Below are positions 1 to 6,958 of a stretch of DNA of 12,769 nt, piece after piece. How positions within the stretch are numbered: position 1 is the stretch's first letter; every line of letters starts with the position of its first letter. The position numbers were made by a program, and so were the translations under genes. Source of the DNA: Crocosphaera sp038442745 (GTDB taxonomy: Bacteria; Cyanobacteriota; Cyanobacteriia; Cyanobacteriales; Microcystaceae); contig NZ_JARVCN010000054.1 of assembly GCF_038442745.1 (NCBI RefSeq), forward strand, positions 1 through 12,769. Direction: 5' to 3'. The notes beneath the pieces are model-generated. The model was not told the origin of the DNA, ran no database searches, and saw only the letters and a list, made by a program, of their open reading frames with translations.

Positions 1-112
1 TGTTTGGCCTAAGTTTTCGCAGCGAGTGACCCCTGGCTTTTTGAGAAGATACGGGTTGATAAGGTTTAGAAGGGGTTAAAGTTGGTTGTGTTTTTTCTTG
101 AGATGTTGTCAT
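1..112 (-). CDS. Partial 5' end of an unidentified minus-strand gene
   Basis: An ATG on the minus strand (complement of 110-112) opens a frame of 37 codons that runs off the left edge without a stop. The peptide begins MTTSQEKTQPTLTPSKPY, is rich in Ser, Thr, Gln and Pro, and becomes basic toward the edge (KARGHSLRKLRP). This would suit a flexible cytoplasmic N-terminus before a domain or membrane segment lying outside the window. GC content rises sharply here relative to the AT-rich spacer next to it, which favours coding. No clear Shine-Dalgarno precedes the ATG. I do not recognise the protein. A plus-strand frame is also open from the edge to a stop at 76-78, so the strand is not certain, but it has no start or composition argument in its favour. 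Confidence 0.45.
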   Translation of the reverse strand, partial: MTTSQEKTQPTLTPSKPYQPVSSQKARGHSLRKLRPN

Positions 113-550
113 TTTTAAAATTTGATTATTATAAGTTATAACTTATTAGATTAACATACTCCATCTATTATTAATTTTGAAGGATTAGAAAATCATGAAT
201 TAATTTAAGGTTACTTTGCAGGGTTTACAATTTAATTTTATCTTTACTGTTTTGTTTATGATAAATATTTTTATTTAATAGCTTCGTCAGAGCAACCCTA
301 AAAAAAGATAAAAGAAGCATAAAAAGTTAGTACAAATAAAAACAGATGATTTCATACAGTGGCAAATGCTTGGATTTGAAGTAAATATATCAAAGTTGAC
401 AATAATAAGATTTATGACTTTCCTCTCAAGTATTTTTAGATATTAATGAATGAAATGTCCTTATAGTTTAAAATAACTTTTACCTTGGCTTTCAATTTGT
501 TTGATTATTTAGTATGGTAAATAAAGATAATAATAAAACATCTTTAACAA
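113..550. other. AT-rich intergenic region without a recognisable gene
   Basis: This 438-base spacer lies between the putative minus-strand gene at the left edge and the DUF3598 gene, so it should carry divergent promoters. It is very AT-rich with many stops in all frames. A 16-bp palindrome lies at 131-146. A perfect TTGACA occurs at 396-401 but has no good -10 at 16-18 nt. A weak TTGGCT (485-490) and TAGTAT (510-515) pair, spaced 19 nt, lies just upstream of the DUF3598 start. No RNA gene or mobile-element remnant was recognised. Confidence 0.6.
131..146. promoter_or_regulatory. Perfect 16-bp palindrome, possible operator
   Basis: ATAAGTTATAACTTAT is its own reverse complement. It lies 19-34 nt upstream of the minus-strand ATG at 112 and overlaps a minus-strand TATAAT (complement of 128-133) that could be the -10 of that gene. 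This is a typical position for a dimeric repressor site, but AT-rich palindromes also arise by chance and no -35 is convincing. Confidence 0.3.
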
Positions 551-1387
551 ATGGCTGAAAATAACTGGCAAAATTTCCTAAAAAATCTCGGAGAATGGCG
601 AGGTTCGTTTACTAAAATTTCTCCCCAAGGCGATATCCTTGATTCTACTCTTTCTATTATCAATTTAGAAGGATTAGAAAACAATCAATTAGTTAAATTT
701 CGTTTACGCCGTTTTGAGGGCAATGATTATGATCAAACCCCCACTCAAGACTATACACAAGAATACCGTTCCTTAGGAAAACAAATTATTTTCTTTGAGA
801 CAGGAACTTTCTCGAAAGGATCATTACAATTAGCCCCTTTTTCTGATTTTGGCTCAGAATTTGGCTTTATTAAAAGCGATCGCCGTTTACGTTGTGTCTT
901 ATTATACGACCGTCAAAATGAATTTTCAAGTATTACTTTAATTCGAGAATTTCGCAGTAACAGTAATGCTGAAGAAGGCCCCCAATTAACCCTAGAGCAA
1001 CTACTAGGAAAATGGCAAGGAATCGCTTACACAGCTTATCCTGATTTTCGCCCCACGGATAAATTTGAAACCAGTTTAGAAGTTAATCAAGTTGCTGATA
1101 ACCAAGTACAACAAACATTGTGTTTTTCAGGAGCCACTTTAACATCAACAGCAAATATTGAAGGCAATAAGCTAGTATTTAACACAGGAGATAATCCTCG
1201 ACAAATTTTCTTGTTACCGGACGGAACTTCAACCAATGCACCTATCAAATTAGAATTAAGAAAACCCTTCTTCTTAGAGGTAGGATGGTTAGTCAATGAA
1301 AAAGAACGCCAAAGATTAATCCGTAATTACGATGCAACTGGTGCATGGATTGGTTCAACCCTAGTTATTGAACATAAGATTGATTAG
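551..1387 (+). CDS. DUF3598 family protein (lipocalin-like)
   Basis: This 278-residue soluble protein has no signal peptide or membrane segment. The opening WQNFLKNLGEWRGSFTKISP and the repeat of a similar pattern near residue 153 (LLGKWQGIAYTAYPDFRP) give a two-lobed architecture that I recognise from the cyanobacterial DUF3598 family. Each lobe begins with a Gly-x-Trp turn followed by alternating beta-strand sequence, as in lipocalin or calycin barrels. Members of this fold bind hydrophobic ligands or, in the related CpcS/CpcT lyases, bilins, but this family has no firmly assigned function and I infer none here. The start is the only good ATG at this end of the frame and has no strong Shine-Dalgarno. 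The gene appears monocistronic: a strong hairpin follows 17 nt after its stop. A HIP1 octamer lies inside it at 876-883. Confidence 0.85.
   Translation: MAENNWQNFLKNLGEWRGSFTKISPQGDILDSTLSIINLEGLENNQLVKFRLRRFEGNDYDQTPTQDYTQEYRSLGKQIIFFETGTFSKGSLQLAPFSDFGSEFGFIKSDRRLRCVLLYDRQNEFSSITLIREFRSNSNAEEGPQLTLEQLLGKWQGIAYTAYPDFRPTDKFETSLEVNQVADNQVQQTLCFSGATLTSTANIEGNKLVFNTGDNPRQIFLLPDGTSTNAPIKLELRKPFFLEVGWLVNEKERQRLIRNYDATGAWIGSTLVIEHKID
876..883. repeat. HIP1 octamer GCGATCGC
   Basis: This is a copy of the highly iterated palindrome HIP1, which is abundant in many cyanobacterial genomes. It is intragenic here (DUF3598 gene) and supports the taxonomic assignment. Confidence 0.85.
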
Positions 1388-1403
1388 GATAAAATTGATT
1401 TTT

Positions 1404-1435
1404 TGTAGAGAGAGTTTTCAAAAAATCTCTCTACA
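1404..1435 (+). terminator. Perfect 10-bp hairpin after the DUF3598 gene
   Basis: TGTAGAGAGA (1404-1413) pairs perfectly with TCTCTCTACA (1426-1435). The 12-nt loop contains TTTT and AAAA runs that can extend the stem. It lies 17 nt past the stop at 1387, so transcript termination or 3'-end protection is the natural reading, although no U-run follows. From memory, palindromes starting TGTAGAGACG are abundant between cyanobacterial genes, so this may be a diverged member of such a dispersed family. Confidence 0.5.
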
Positions 1436-1462
1436 TTACTACTTATAGAGTAGCATTAACGA

Positions 1463-1489
1463 TGAGATTCCTCATTGGTCGGAATGACA
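1463..1489. repeat. Degenerate intergenic repeat-like segment
   Basis: TGAGATTCCTCATTGGTCGG followed by AATGACA carries ATTCC/GGAAT arms around a 9-nt loop. It resembles, from memory, dispersed intergenic repeats of the form GAGATTCCTC...GGAATGACA seen in many bacteria. Only one copy is present in this window. Confidence 0.25.
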
Positions 1490-1529
1490 ACTAAACCAGT
1501 TAAGTATTTGAACTCTTAGCTTAGTTTTC

Positions 1530-1560
1530 TTGACTCAAATGACCCAACATAGCCTAATAT
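1530..1560 (+). promoter_or_regulatory. Candidate sqdX promoter
   Basis: TTGACT at 1530-1535 and TAATAT at 1555-1560 have the form of -35 and -10 hexamers. The 19-nt spacer is longer than the optimal 17. The position, 33 nt upstream of the sqdX ATG, is suitable and leaves a short leader. Confidence 0.35.
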
Positions 1561-1592
1561 ATTGATGGTTATGCAAGAAAATTGAAAATCCT

Positions 1593-2726
1593 ATGCGAAT
1601 TGCTCTATTCACAGAAACTTTTTTGCCTAAAATAGATGGTATCGTAACCCGTTTACGACATACAGTTGACCACTTACAACGCGATGGAAACCAAGTTTTA
1701 GTTTTTTCTCCTGACGGTGGGTTAAGAGAACATAAAGGAGCAAAAATTTATGGTGTAAAAGGGATTCCTCTTCCTTTATATCCTGAGTTAAAATTAGCTA
1801 TTCCTACACCTCAAGTGGGCAAAGCATTAGAGAAATTTAAACCAGATTTAATTCATGTGGTTAATCCTGCGGTTTTGGGATTAGGTGGGATTTATTACGC
1901 CAAAACTTTGAATATTCCCCTAGTTGCTTCTTATCACACCCATTTACCCCAATATTTACAACATTATGGTCTAGGTTCTTTAGAAGGATTGCTCTGGGAA
2001 CTGCTAAAATTAGCCCATAATCAAGCCCGTTTAAACCTCTGTACGTCTACTGCAATGGTAGAAGCGTTAGAAACTCATGATATTGAACGGGTTAATCTTT
2101 GGCAAAGAGGGGTAGATACGGAGATGTTTCAACCCCATTTAACTTCAAAGCAAATGCGTTCCCGTTTATCGGGGGGAAATCCTGAAAATCCCTTGCTTTT
2201 ATATGTAGGAAGGGTTTCAGCAGAAAAGCAAATCGATCGCATCAAACCAGTTTTAGAGTCCATTCCAGAGGCACATTTGGCAATTGTTGGGGATGGACCC
2301 CATCGAGAGGCCTTAGAGGCTCATTTTGAGGGGACTCAGACCCATTTTATAGGATACTTACAAGGGTTAGAATTGGCTTCTGCCTTTGCTTCTGCGGATG
2401 CTTTTGTCTTCCCTTCTACAACGGAGACTTTAGGTTTAGTGTTATTGGAAGCGATGGCAGCTGGATGTCCGGTGGTAGCAGCCAATTCCGGGGGAATTCC
2501 TGATATTGTTACAGATGGGGTAAATGGGTATCTATTTGAACCGACAGACCCAAATGGGTCGATTATGGCGACAAAACGTCTTTTAGCTGCCACGGAGGAA
2601 CGAGAACAGTTACGTAGCAACGCTCGACAAGAGGCAGAAAAATGGGGATGGGCTGCAGCTACTCGTCAGTTGCAACGTTACTATGATTCTGTTGTTAGGG
2701 AGAACGTTTTGCCCCGTGTTGCGTAA
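1593..2726 (+). CDS. sqdX: UDP-sulfoquinovose:diacylglycerol sulfoquinovosyltransferase
   Basis: SqdX catalyses the last step of sulfolipid (SQDG) synthesis, moving sulfoquinovose from the UDP-sugar to diacylglycerol. SQDG is an anionic thylakoid lipid that supports photosystem function and partly replaces phosphatidylglycerol under phosphate limitation. The 377-residue protein is a GT-B, family GT4 enzyme of normal length. The N-terminal acceptor domain opens with MRIALFTETFLPKIDGIVTR and contains SYHTHLPQYLQHYG (113-126). The C-terminal nucleotide-sugar domain contains YVGRVSAEKQ (204-213, with R207 and K212), GDGP (233-236), and the ExxxxxxxE motif with E278 and E286 in FPSTTETLGLVLLEAMAAG. 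There are no membrane spans, so the enzyme probably acts at the cytoplasmic membrane face as a peripheral protein. sqdB, its usual partner in UDP-sulfoquinovose synthesis, is not in the window. The start at MRIALF matches the family N-terminus. Confidence 0.95.
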   Translation: MRIALFTETFLPKIDGIVTRLRHTVDHLQRDGNQVLVFSPDGGLREHKGAKIYGVKGIPLPLYPELKLAIPTPQVGKALEKFKPDLIHVVNPAVLGLGGIYYAKTLNIPLVASYHTHLPQYLQHYGLGSLEGLLWELLKLAHNQARLNLCTSTAMVEALETHDIERVNLWQRGVDTEMFQPHLTSKQMRSRLSGGNPENPLLLYVGRVSAEKQIDRIKPVLESIPEAHLAIVGDGPHREALEAHFEGTQTHFIGYLQGLELASAFASADAFVFPSTTETLGLVLLEAMAAGCPVVAANSGGIPDIVTDGVNGYLFEPTDPNGSIMATKRLLAATEEREQLRSNARQEAEKWGWAAATRQLQRYYDSVVRENVLPRVA

Positions 2727-2750
2727 TGTGGGAAAAGAGATAAAAATTTG

Positions 2751-2796
2751 GAATTGAGAATTAAGTTTTTCTGCTCATTGTGCCTTCTTAATTCTC
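2751..2796. repeat. Heptad-like repeat and 10-bp inverted repeat after sqdX
   Basis: GAATTGAGAATTAA (2751-2764) reads as two similar heptads, like the short tandem repeats common in cyanobacterial spacers. GAGAATTAAG (2756-2765) is perfectly complementary to CTTAATTCTC (2787-2796) across a 21-nt loop, so the transcript can fold 29 nt after the sqdX stop. The stem is AT-rich with no U-run, so a terminator role is only possible. Confidence 0.4.
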
Positions 2797-2852
2797 TTCT
2801 ATGAAAAAATTATTATACTTATTATTGATGTAGTTAGATTTAATTATTTAAG

Positions 2853-3716
2853 ATGGAATTAAAAAAAGTTAATCAAATTCTTCAAAATACCTCTCTCGGT
2901 CAAGAATTAAACGATGAAGAGTTAGAACGTTTAATTGAAATGGGCAAGATGGAAACGGTTAATACAAGTACCATTTTGATGCGTGAGGGAGAAAGTAGCG
3001 ATGCCTTAATTGTTGTATTAGAAGGCGCAACAGAAGTTTTAAAAGGAATAAATAAGGGACAACCTCGACAGGTTGCTATACAGAAAGAGGGTTCTGTTTT
3101 GGGAGAAATGGGTCTATTTTTACACCGACCTCGCAAAGCAACAGTCAGAACTTTAACTCCCTGTAAAATTTTCGTGTTTCAAAGGGAAATTTTACAAAAT
3201 TTACGGCAACAAAATGATAGTTTAGTGGCTAAAATAGCGATTAATTTAGGTTGTGTAGTCAGTCAAAAATTAGAAAGACTAAATGATGATGTAGTGGAGT
3301 TACTTAATAGTAATGGAGAGTTATTAACAACGATTGAAAGTTTACAAAATTCTCACTCAAAATCTGATTTAGAGAATAAGCGAAAACTTTTACTTTCCCA
3401 AGCTAAACAGTTACGTCAAAGCCAAGAAAAAGTTGAAAAGCAACTTAATTATCTTCGCACCGAAATCAACCGTACAAAATTGACTCGTCGTGCGGCAGAA
3501 TTGATCATTGCTGTTGTTGCTGGTGGTGTCGTAACTTTTGGTTTAGGGCAGTTAATTGGATTAGGAATTACTCGAATTCAAGTACCCATAGACTCTGAGA
3601 AAGTATCCCCTGCAACTATCCCTTATATTAACACAAAAGAAGACTGCGAAAAACGAGATGGTGGAGTTTGGCACGAGGGCAACTGTTGGGATTTTACTCA
3701 CAGTCCAAATTGGTAA
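2853..3716 (+). CDS. Cyclic-nucleotide-binding-domain protein with a C-terminal membrane anchor
   Basis: This is a 287-residue protein. Residues about 8-125 form a cNMP-binding domain of the CRP/PKA type. The phosphate-binding cassette is visible as VLGEMGLFLHRPRKATVR (82-99), with the family's Gly-Glu pair (G84, E85) and an Arg in PRxAT (R94), so ligand binding is plausible. No helix-turn-helix follows, so it is not a CRP-like transcription factor. Residues about 135-208 are charged, heptad-rich sequence likely to form a coiled coil. A membrane helix follows at about 215-240, preceded by the basic run RTKLTRR, which predicts an N-in orientation. The last ~45 residues would then be periplasmic or lumenal and carry Cys265 and Cys278 in a CEKRDGGVWHEGNCWD segment, possibly disulfide-bonded. 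Output and partners are unknown. It converges with the minus-strand small membrane protein 21 nt away. Confidence 0.8.
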   Translation: MELKKVNQILQNTSLGQELNDEELERLIEMGKMETVNTSTILMREGESSDALIVVLEGATEVLKGINKGQPRQVAIQKEGSVLGEMGLFLHRPRKATVRTLTPCKIFVFQREILQNLRQQNDSLVAKIAINLGCVVSQKLERLNDDVVELLNSNGELLTTIESLQNSHSKSDLENKRKLLLSQAKQLRQSQEKVEKQLNYLRTEINRTKLTRRAAELIIAVVAGGVVTFGLGQLIGLGITRIQVPIDSEKVSPATIPYINTKEDCEKRDGGVWHEGNCWDFTHSPNW

Positions 3717-3737
3717 AATAAGTTAAAAATTAAGTAA

Positions 3738-3944
3738 TCAGGGTTCCTCTTGGTTTATCTTTTCTCTAATAACTTCCATTTGATTTGTCTTATCTGTTAA
3801 ACCAAAATAATCCATCAATTTAACAACCCCGACAGAGACAATAACACCAATAGATAGCCCACTTGCTAACAAAATAATAAATACTTTTTTCGCTTGATTA
3901 ACGGCTTTTTTTTGCCTTTCGGTTTTGGGAGAATCATAATCCAT
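3738..3944 (-). CDS. Small single-span membrane protein, unidentified
   Basis: This is a 68-residue protein. The N-terminus is basic and hydrophilic (MDYDSPKTERQKKAVNQAKK), followed by one hydrophobic helix at about 21-45 (VFIILLASGLSIGVIVSVGV) and a charged tail ending in INQEEP. The positive N-terminus predicts N-in topology. I do not recognise a family. The ATG lies 15 nt downstream of the stop of the secreted protein encoded on the same strand, so the two are probably co-transcribed. No Shine-Dalgarno is visible in the 15-nt gap, so translational coupling or unled initiation is possible. It is a real gene rather than a shadow: no other gene overlaps it, its composition is typical of a membrane protein, and it fits the gap between neighbours. 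Confidence 0.65.
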   Translation of the reverse strand: MDYDSPKTERQKKAVNQAKKVFIILLASGLSIGVIVSVGVVKLMDYFGLTDKTNQMEVIREKINQEEP

Positions 3945-3959
3945 AATACAATTAAGTCA

Positions 3960-4658
3960 TTAATTATTTAACAATTCTAACCCATTCAAAAAACTTCTGC
4001 TACTGCGAGTATCTGTAAGAGACTTTGGATAACGAACCCCTAAAGCATAAAGACGGTTTTCTACCAGATATAGTCTAATAGTTATAACTTCATTTTGATT
4101 GGAAAAGGTAAGTTCTTGACCTACATTATTATCTAAAAAAATCGCCCTTTTCTCAGTTAACTTAAAATCTTCATCTGGCGGTATTTCGTTTTGGATTGCT
4201 TCTAATAATATATCGATATTTTCTACTTGTTCACTTGTCAAATTTTCTGCATAAGCGGCAACATATTCTTGACCTTCTCTATGGGAAGTTAAACTACGGA
4301 AACTAATATCACCTAAAGTTGTGGATAATGGTAACTCATCTTGGGTTAAAATACCAGGTGGCATCCAGAAAGAAACCCCTCCTTGTTTAAAAACAATAAA
4401 TTGCCAACTATTAGATTGATTTCTTAGAGGAATAACACCATCAGGAGGATTTTGAAATAATAGTCTATCTTCTGAAGTTAAACGCCCACTCTCAAAGAAA
4501 CTCCTCATTTCTCGACCAATAGAAGGAGTTTGTTGTGCAACTTCCACTGATGGTTTTACAGGTACTGACTTAGCGGAATTTACGAATAAAGTAAAAGCAA
4601 AAATTGGAATAATTGCAGTTGTTTTAAACAAACTTTTCATAGATGCTAACTGAATCAT
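3960..4658 (-). CDS. Secreted hypothetical protein
   Basis: The frame encodes 232 residues. A Sec-type signal peptide is clear: basic MKSLFKTT, a hydrophobic core AIIPIFAFTLFV, and a likely cleavage region after NSAKS (about residue 31 from the first Met). The mature ~200-residue protein is probably periplasmic or lumenal. There is no lipobox Cys. The C-terminal part (TIRLYLVENRLYALGVRYPK, then SRSFLNGLEL) has the strand-turn-strand-helix pattern of cyanobacterial secreted proteins with a PsbP/Mog1-like alpha-beta fold, but that is a weak impression and I assign no function. Two starts are possible: the first ATG at 4658, or Met7 at 4640, which gives a more compact signal peptide. Neither has a good Shine-Dalgarno. 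It is the first gene of a likely two-gene unit and is divergent from the SDR gene. Confidence 0.65.
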   Translation of the reverse strand: MIQLASMKSLFKTTAIIPIFAFTLFVNSAKSVPVKPSVEVAQQTPSIGREMRSFFESGRLTSEDRLLFQNPPDGVIPLRNQSNSWQFIVFKQGGVSFWMPPGILTQDELPLSTTLGDISFRSLTSHREGQEYVAAYAENLTSEQVENIDILLEAIQNEIPPDEDFKLTEKRAIFLDNNVGQELTFSNQNEVITIRLYLVENRLYALGVRYPKSLTDTRSSRSFLNGLELLNN

Positions 4659-4733
4659 ACTTTTAGATTATCTCATACTTTTGCCTATTTTTCAGTAATT
4701 TTTATGATACTTACAATAACTCGAAAGAATATA

Positions 4734-4761
4734 TTGATAACTAATTTAAGATTGATAATAA
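4734..4761 (+). promoter_or_regulatory. Candidate promoter of the SDR gene
   Basis: TTGATA (4734-4739) and TAATAA (4756-4761) are separated by 16 nt. They lie in a stretch where ATTGATAA is directly repeated (4733-4740 and 4751-4758), which could alternatively be a binding-site repeat. The AT-rich background makes chance matches likely. Confidence 0.3.
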
Positions 4762-4837
4762 CAAAAATTACAATAAAGTTGCCAAGGAGACACCCTAGAG
4801 CTTATGCTATTGAATGATAGTAGATCACTGTAGAATC

Positions 4838-5611
4838 ATGTCAAAAAATACGGTTCTTGTTACGGGAGCGACGGGAAGAACAGGATTATTGGTCGTCAAA
4901 AAACTTCGTCAACTTTCTGATAAGTTTGAGGTGTTTGGTTTTGCTAGAAATCTAGAAAAAATAGAAGAATTATTTGGGTCCCCTGAGAACTTTTTTATGG
5001 GAGATGTCACTGAAAAATCTAGCTTAGAACCTGCTTTAGAAAGGTGTAATATGTTGGTGATTTTAACCAGTTCTGTGCCTCAAATGAAAGCACCTCCCCA
5101 GGAAGGACAACGGCCAGAATTTGAATTTGAAAACGGAGGAATGCCGGAGGAAGTCGATTGGATAGGGCAAAAAAATCAGATTGATTTAGCTAAAGAATTA
5201 GGTATTAATCATATTGTTTTAGTAGGTTCAATGGGAGGAACAAACCCTAATCATCCCCTCAATAAATTGGGTAATGGGAATGTTTTAATTTGGAAGCGTA
5301 AAGCAGAAGAATATTTGATTAATTCGGGGATTGATTATACCATTATACGTGCAGGTGGTTTACTCAATGAACCAGGAGGTAAAAGAGAGTTAATTGTAGG
5401 AAAGAATGATACTTTATTAGAAAATCCTCCTAACGGGATTTCTACAGTTATTCCTAGAGAAGATGTGGCAGAATTAGTAGCACAAGCGTTAATTGAAACA
5501 TCAGCTAAAAATAAAGCTTTTGATGTTATTACTAAACCTGAAGATGATACTTCTGCTATTATTACTAAAGATTTTTCCTCTTTATTTGAGCAGACAACAC
5601 CTGGATTGTAA
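4838..5611 (+). CDS. Atypical SDR NAD(P)-binding protein, At5g02240-like
   Basis: This is a Rossmann-fold protein of 257 residues from Met at 4838. The nucleotide-binding loop VLVTGATGRTGLL (about 5-17) has the GxxGxxG spacing of atypical SDRs. I recognise an almost point-for-point match to the plant protein At5g02240: MLVILTSSVPQM, RPEFEFENG, PEEVDWIGQKNQIDLAK, VLVGSMGGTNPNHPLNKLGN, WKRKAEEYL, YTIIRAGGLLNEPGG and a C-terminal KDFSSLFEQ. The classical YxxxK catalytic pair is absent, as in other NmrA/Ycf39-like members, so reductase activity is not assured. It is probably cytosolic. The frame is open from an earlier ATG at 4814 (MIVDHCRI then MSKNT), but the family N-terminus aligns with the 4838 Met. 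A good AAGGAG (4784-4789) sits too far from either start. It is divergent from the secreted-protein gene and converges on ispH. Confidence 0.85.
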   Translation: MSKNTVLVTGATGRTGLLVVKKLRQLSDKFEVFGFARNLEKIEELFGSPENFFMGDVTEKSSLEPALERCNMLVILTSSVPQMKAPPQEGQRPEFEFENGGMPEEVDWIGQKNQIDLAKELGINHIVLVGSMGGTNPNHPLNKLGNGNVLIWKRKAEEYLINSGIDYTIIRAGGLLNEPGGKRELIVGKNDTLLENPPNGISTVIPREDVAELVAQALIETSAKNKAFDVITKPEDDTSAIITKDFSSLFEQTTPGL

Positions 5612-5699
5612 GTTAAGTTTTCATACCTTAACTGTATCTCTAAGACCACTTTATTTGACTACTATGTCAGAGATTTTTTTCATAGATAAAGCTAAGCTA

Positions 5700-5737
5700 G
5701 GTTAAGCAATCATATAGTGTTTTTTTGATTGCTTACC
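5700..5737. terminator. Bidirectional terminator-like hairpin between the SDR gene and ispH
   Basis: GGTTAAGCAATCA (5700-5712) pairs with TGATTGCTTACC (5726-5737) over 12 bp with one bulged T. The 13-nt loop contains TTTTTT. It lies between two convergent genes, 13 nt past the ispH stop on the minus strand and about 90 nt past the SDR stop, so it can serve both. A weaker alternative for the plus strand is ATCTCT (5636-5641) with AGAGAT (5669-5674), which runs into a T-tract at 5674-5680. Confidence 0.55.
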
Positions 5738-5749
5738 TTGCCGGTTTGC

Positions 5750-6958
5750 CTATGCTAAAACCCTAGCATTTTTTTCTTCAAAAATGTACTGTATGACCGA
5801 TTCTACTACTTTATCAGGGGTGGATGCGCCTGAAGTTACACCAACCACAATTTTACCTTCAGGGAGCCAATTTTTCATAGTCTCTATTTCTTTTCCTAAT
5901 GGTTTATGTTCAATTTTATTCCCTAGTAAAATGCGCTTTTCGCTATCAATATGATATGAAGGAATGCCTCTTTCTACGGATATCTCTTGTAAATGGGTTG
6001 TATTAGAGGAATTAAAACCCCCAATAACAACCATTAAATCGACATCTTCTTCTACTAGATTTAACATGGCATCTTGACGTTCTTGTGTTGCATCACAAAT
6101 GGTATTAAAACTCATGAAATGTTGATTTAGTTCGGTAGGACCGTATTTTTTTAACATCGTTGTTTCAAGAAGCTTTCCTATTTGTTCGGTTTCACTTTTT
6201 AACATAGTTGTTTGGTTAGCAATACCCAATTTTACCAAATCTTTGTCAGGATCAAATCCTTCTGAATAGGCGTTTTTGAACTTTTCTAGAAACTCCTCTT
6301 TATTACCACCATTGAGAATATAGTTACAAACATATTCAACTTCTTTTAGGTTTAAAACCACTAAATAAGTACCGGCGAATGAACTAGTTGCAACGGTTTC
6401 TTCGTGGCGATATTTACCATGAATAATAGAAGTATAATCTTTTTTCTTATGTCTTTCTACAGAACTCCAAACCTTAGAAACCCACGGACAAGTTGTATCA
6501 ACAATTATGCAACCTTTATCGTTTAATAACTTCATTTCCGTTACACTAGCACCAAAAGCAGGTAGAATAACTACATCTCCTGTTCCTACTACTGAAAAGT
6601 CTTTGCTACCGTCAATTACTTGAATGAACCCTACATTCATCTCCAATAAGCGTTGGTTAACCGAAGGGTTATGGATAATTTCATTAGTTATCCAAATTTT
6701 CTCTTCAGGAAAGTGTTGACGGGTTTCGTAGGCCATTGCAACTGCTCTTTCTACTCCCCAACAAAAACCAAAGGATTCTGCTAATTTTATTGTAACATTT
6801 CCTTCTTGCCATTGATAATTATTCTCGCGAATTTTTTGAATGAGAGAACTTTGATACTCTGTGTTCATGGTTCCCATCACTTCGGTTTCATGACCAAACC
6901 CCTTGCGGTGATAATTGGTAGATTTGTGTAAGGTTCGTTTAAAAGCTTTTGTGTCCAT
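5750..6958 (-). CDS. ispH: 4-hydroxy-3-methylbut-2-enyl diphosphate reductase
   Basis: IspH (LytB) is the last enzyme of the MEP isoprenoid pathway. It reduces HMBPP to IPP and DMAPP, which feed phytol, carotenoid, plastoquinone and hopanoid synthesis. The protein is 402 residues, the long cyanobacterial/plastid form, with an N-terminal extension (MDTKAFKRTLHKSTNYHRKG) absent from the ~316-residue E. coli enzyme. The three Cys ligands of the 4Fe-4S cluster are visible: C66 in FGFCWGVERA, C157 in VDTTCPWVSKVW and C288 in NTICDATQERQ. Substrate-site features include IHNP (95-98), HGKYRHEE (180-187), GGFNSSNT (313-320) and VTSGASTP near the C-terminus. The start is well supported because the extension matches the family. 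It is a cytosolic enzyme that in cyanobacteria is thought to draw electrons from ferredoxin. It is divergent from the cytochrome gene (174-nt gap); no clear promoter could be fixed. Confidence 0.96.
   Translation of the reverse strand: MDTKAFKRTLHKSTNYHRKGFGHETEVMGTMNTEYQSSLIQKIRENNYQWQEGNVTIKLAESFGFCWGVERAVAMAYETRQHFPEEKIWITNEIIHNPSVNQRLLEMNVGFIQVIDGSKDFSVVGTGDVVILPAFGASVTEMKLLNDKGCIIVDTTCPWVSKVWSSVERHKKKDYTSIIHGKYRHEETVATSSFAGTYLVVLNLKEVEYVCNYILNGGNKEEFLEKFKNAYSEGFDPDKDLVKLGIANQTTMLKSETEQIGKLLETTMLKKYGPTELNQHFMSFNTICDATQERQDAMLNLVEEDVDLMVVIGGFNSSNTTHLQEISVERGIPSYHIDSEKRILLGNKIEHKPLGKEIETMKNWLPEGKIVVGVTSGASTPDKVVESVIQYIFEEKNARVLA

Noticed and set aside
396..401. Perfect TTGACA in the left spacer
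   Set aside because: No acceptable -10 lies 16-18 nt downstream on the plus strand, and the DUF3598 start is about 150 nt away.
5493..5705. 70-codon plus-strand frame overlapping the end of the SDR gene
   Set aside because: It is in another frame of a well-supported gene, is dominated by Leu/Lys from AT-rich DNA, and has no ribosome site. It is treated as a chance frame.
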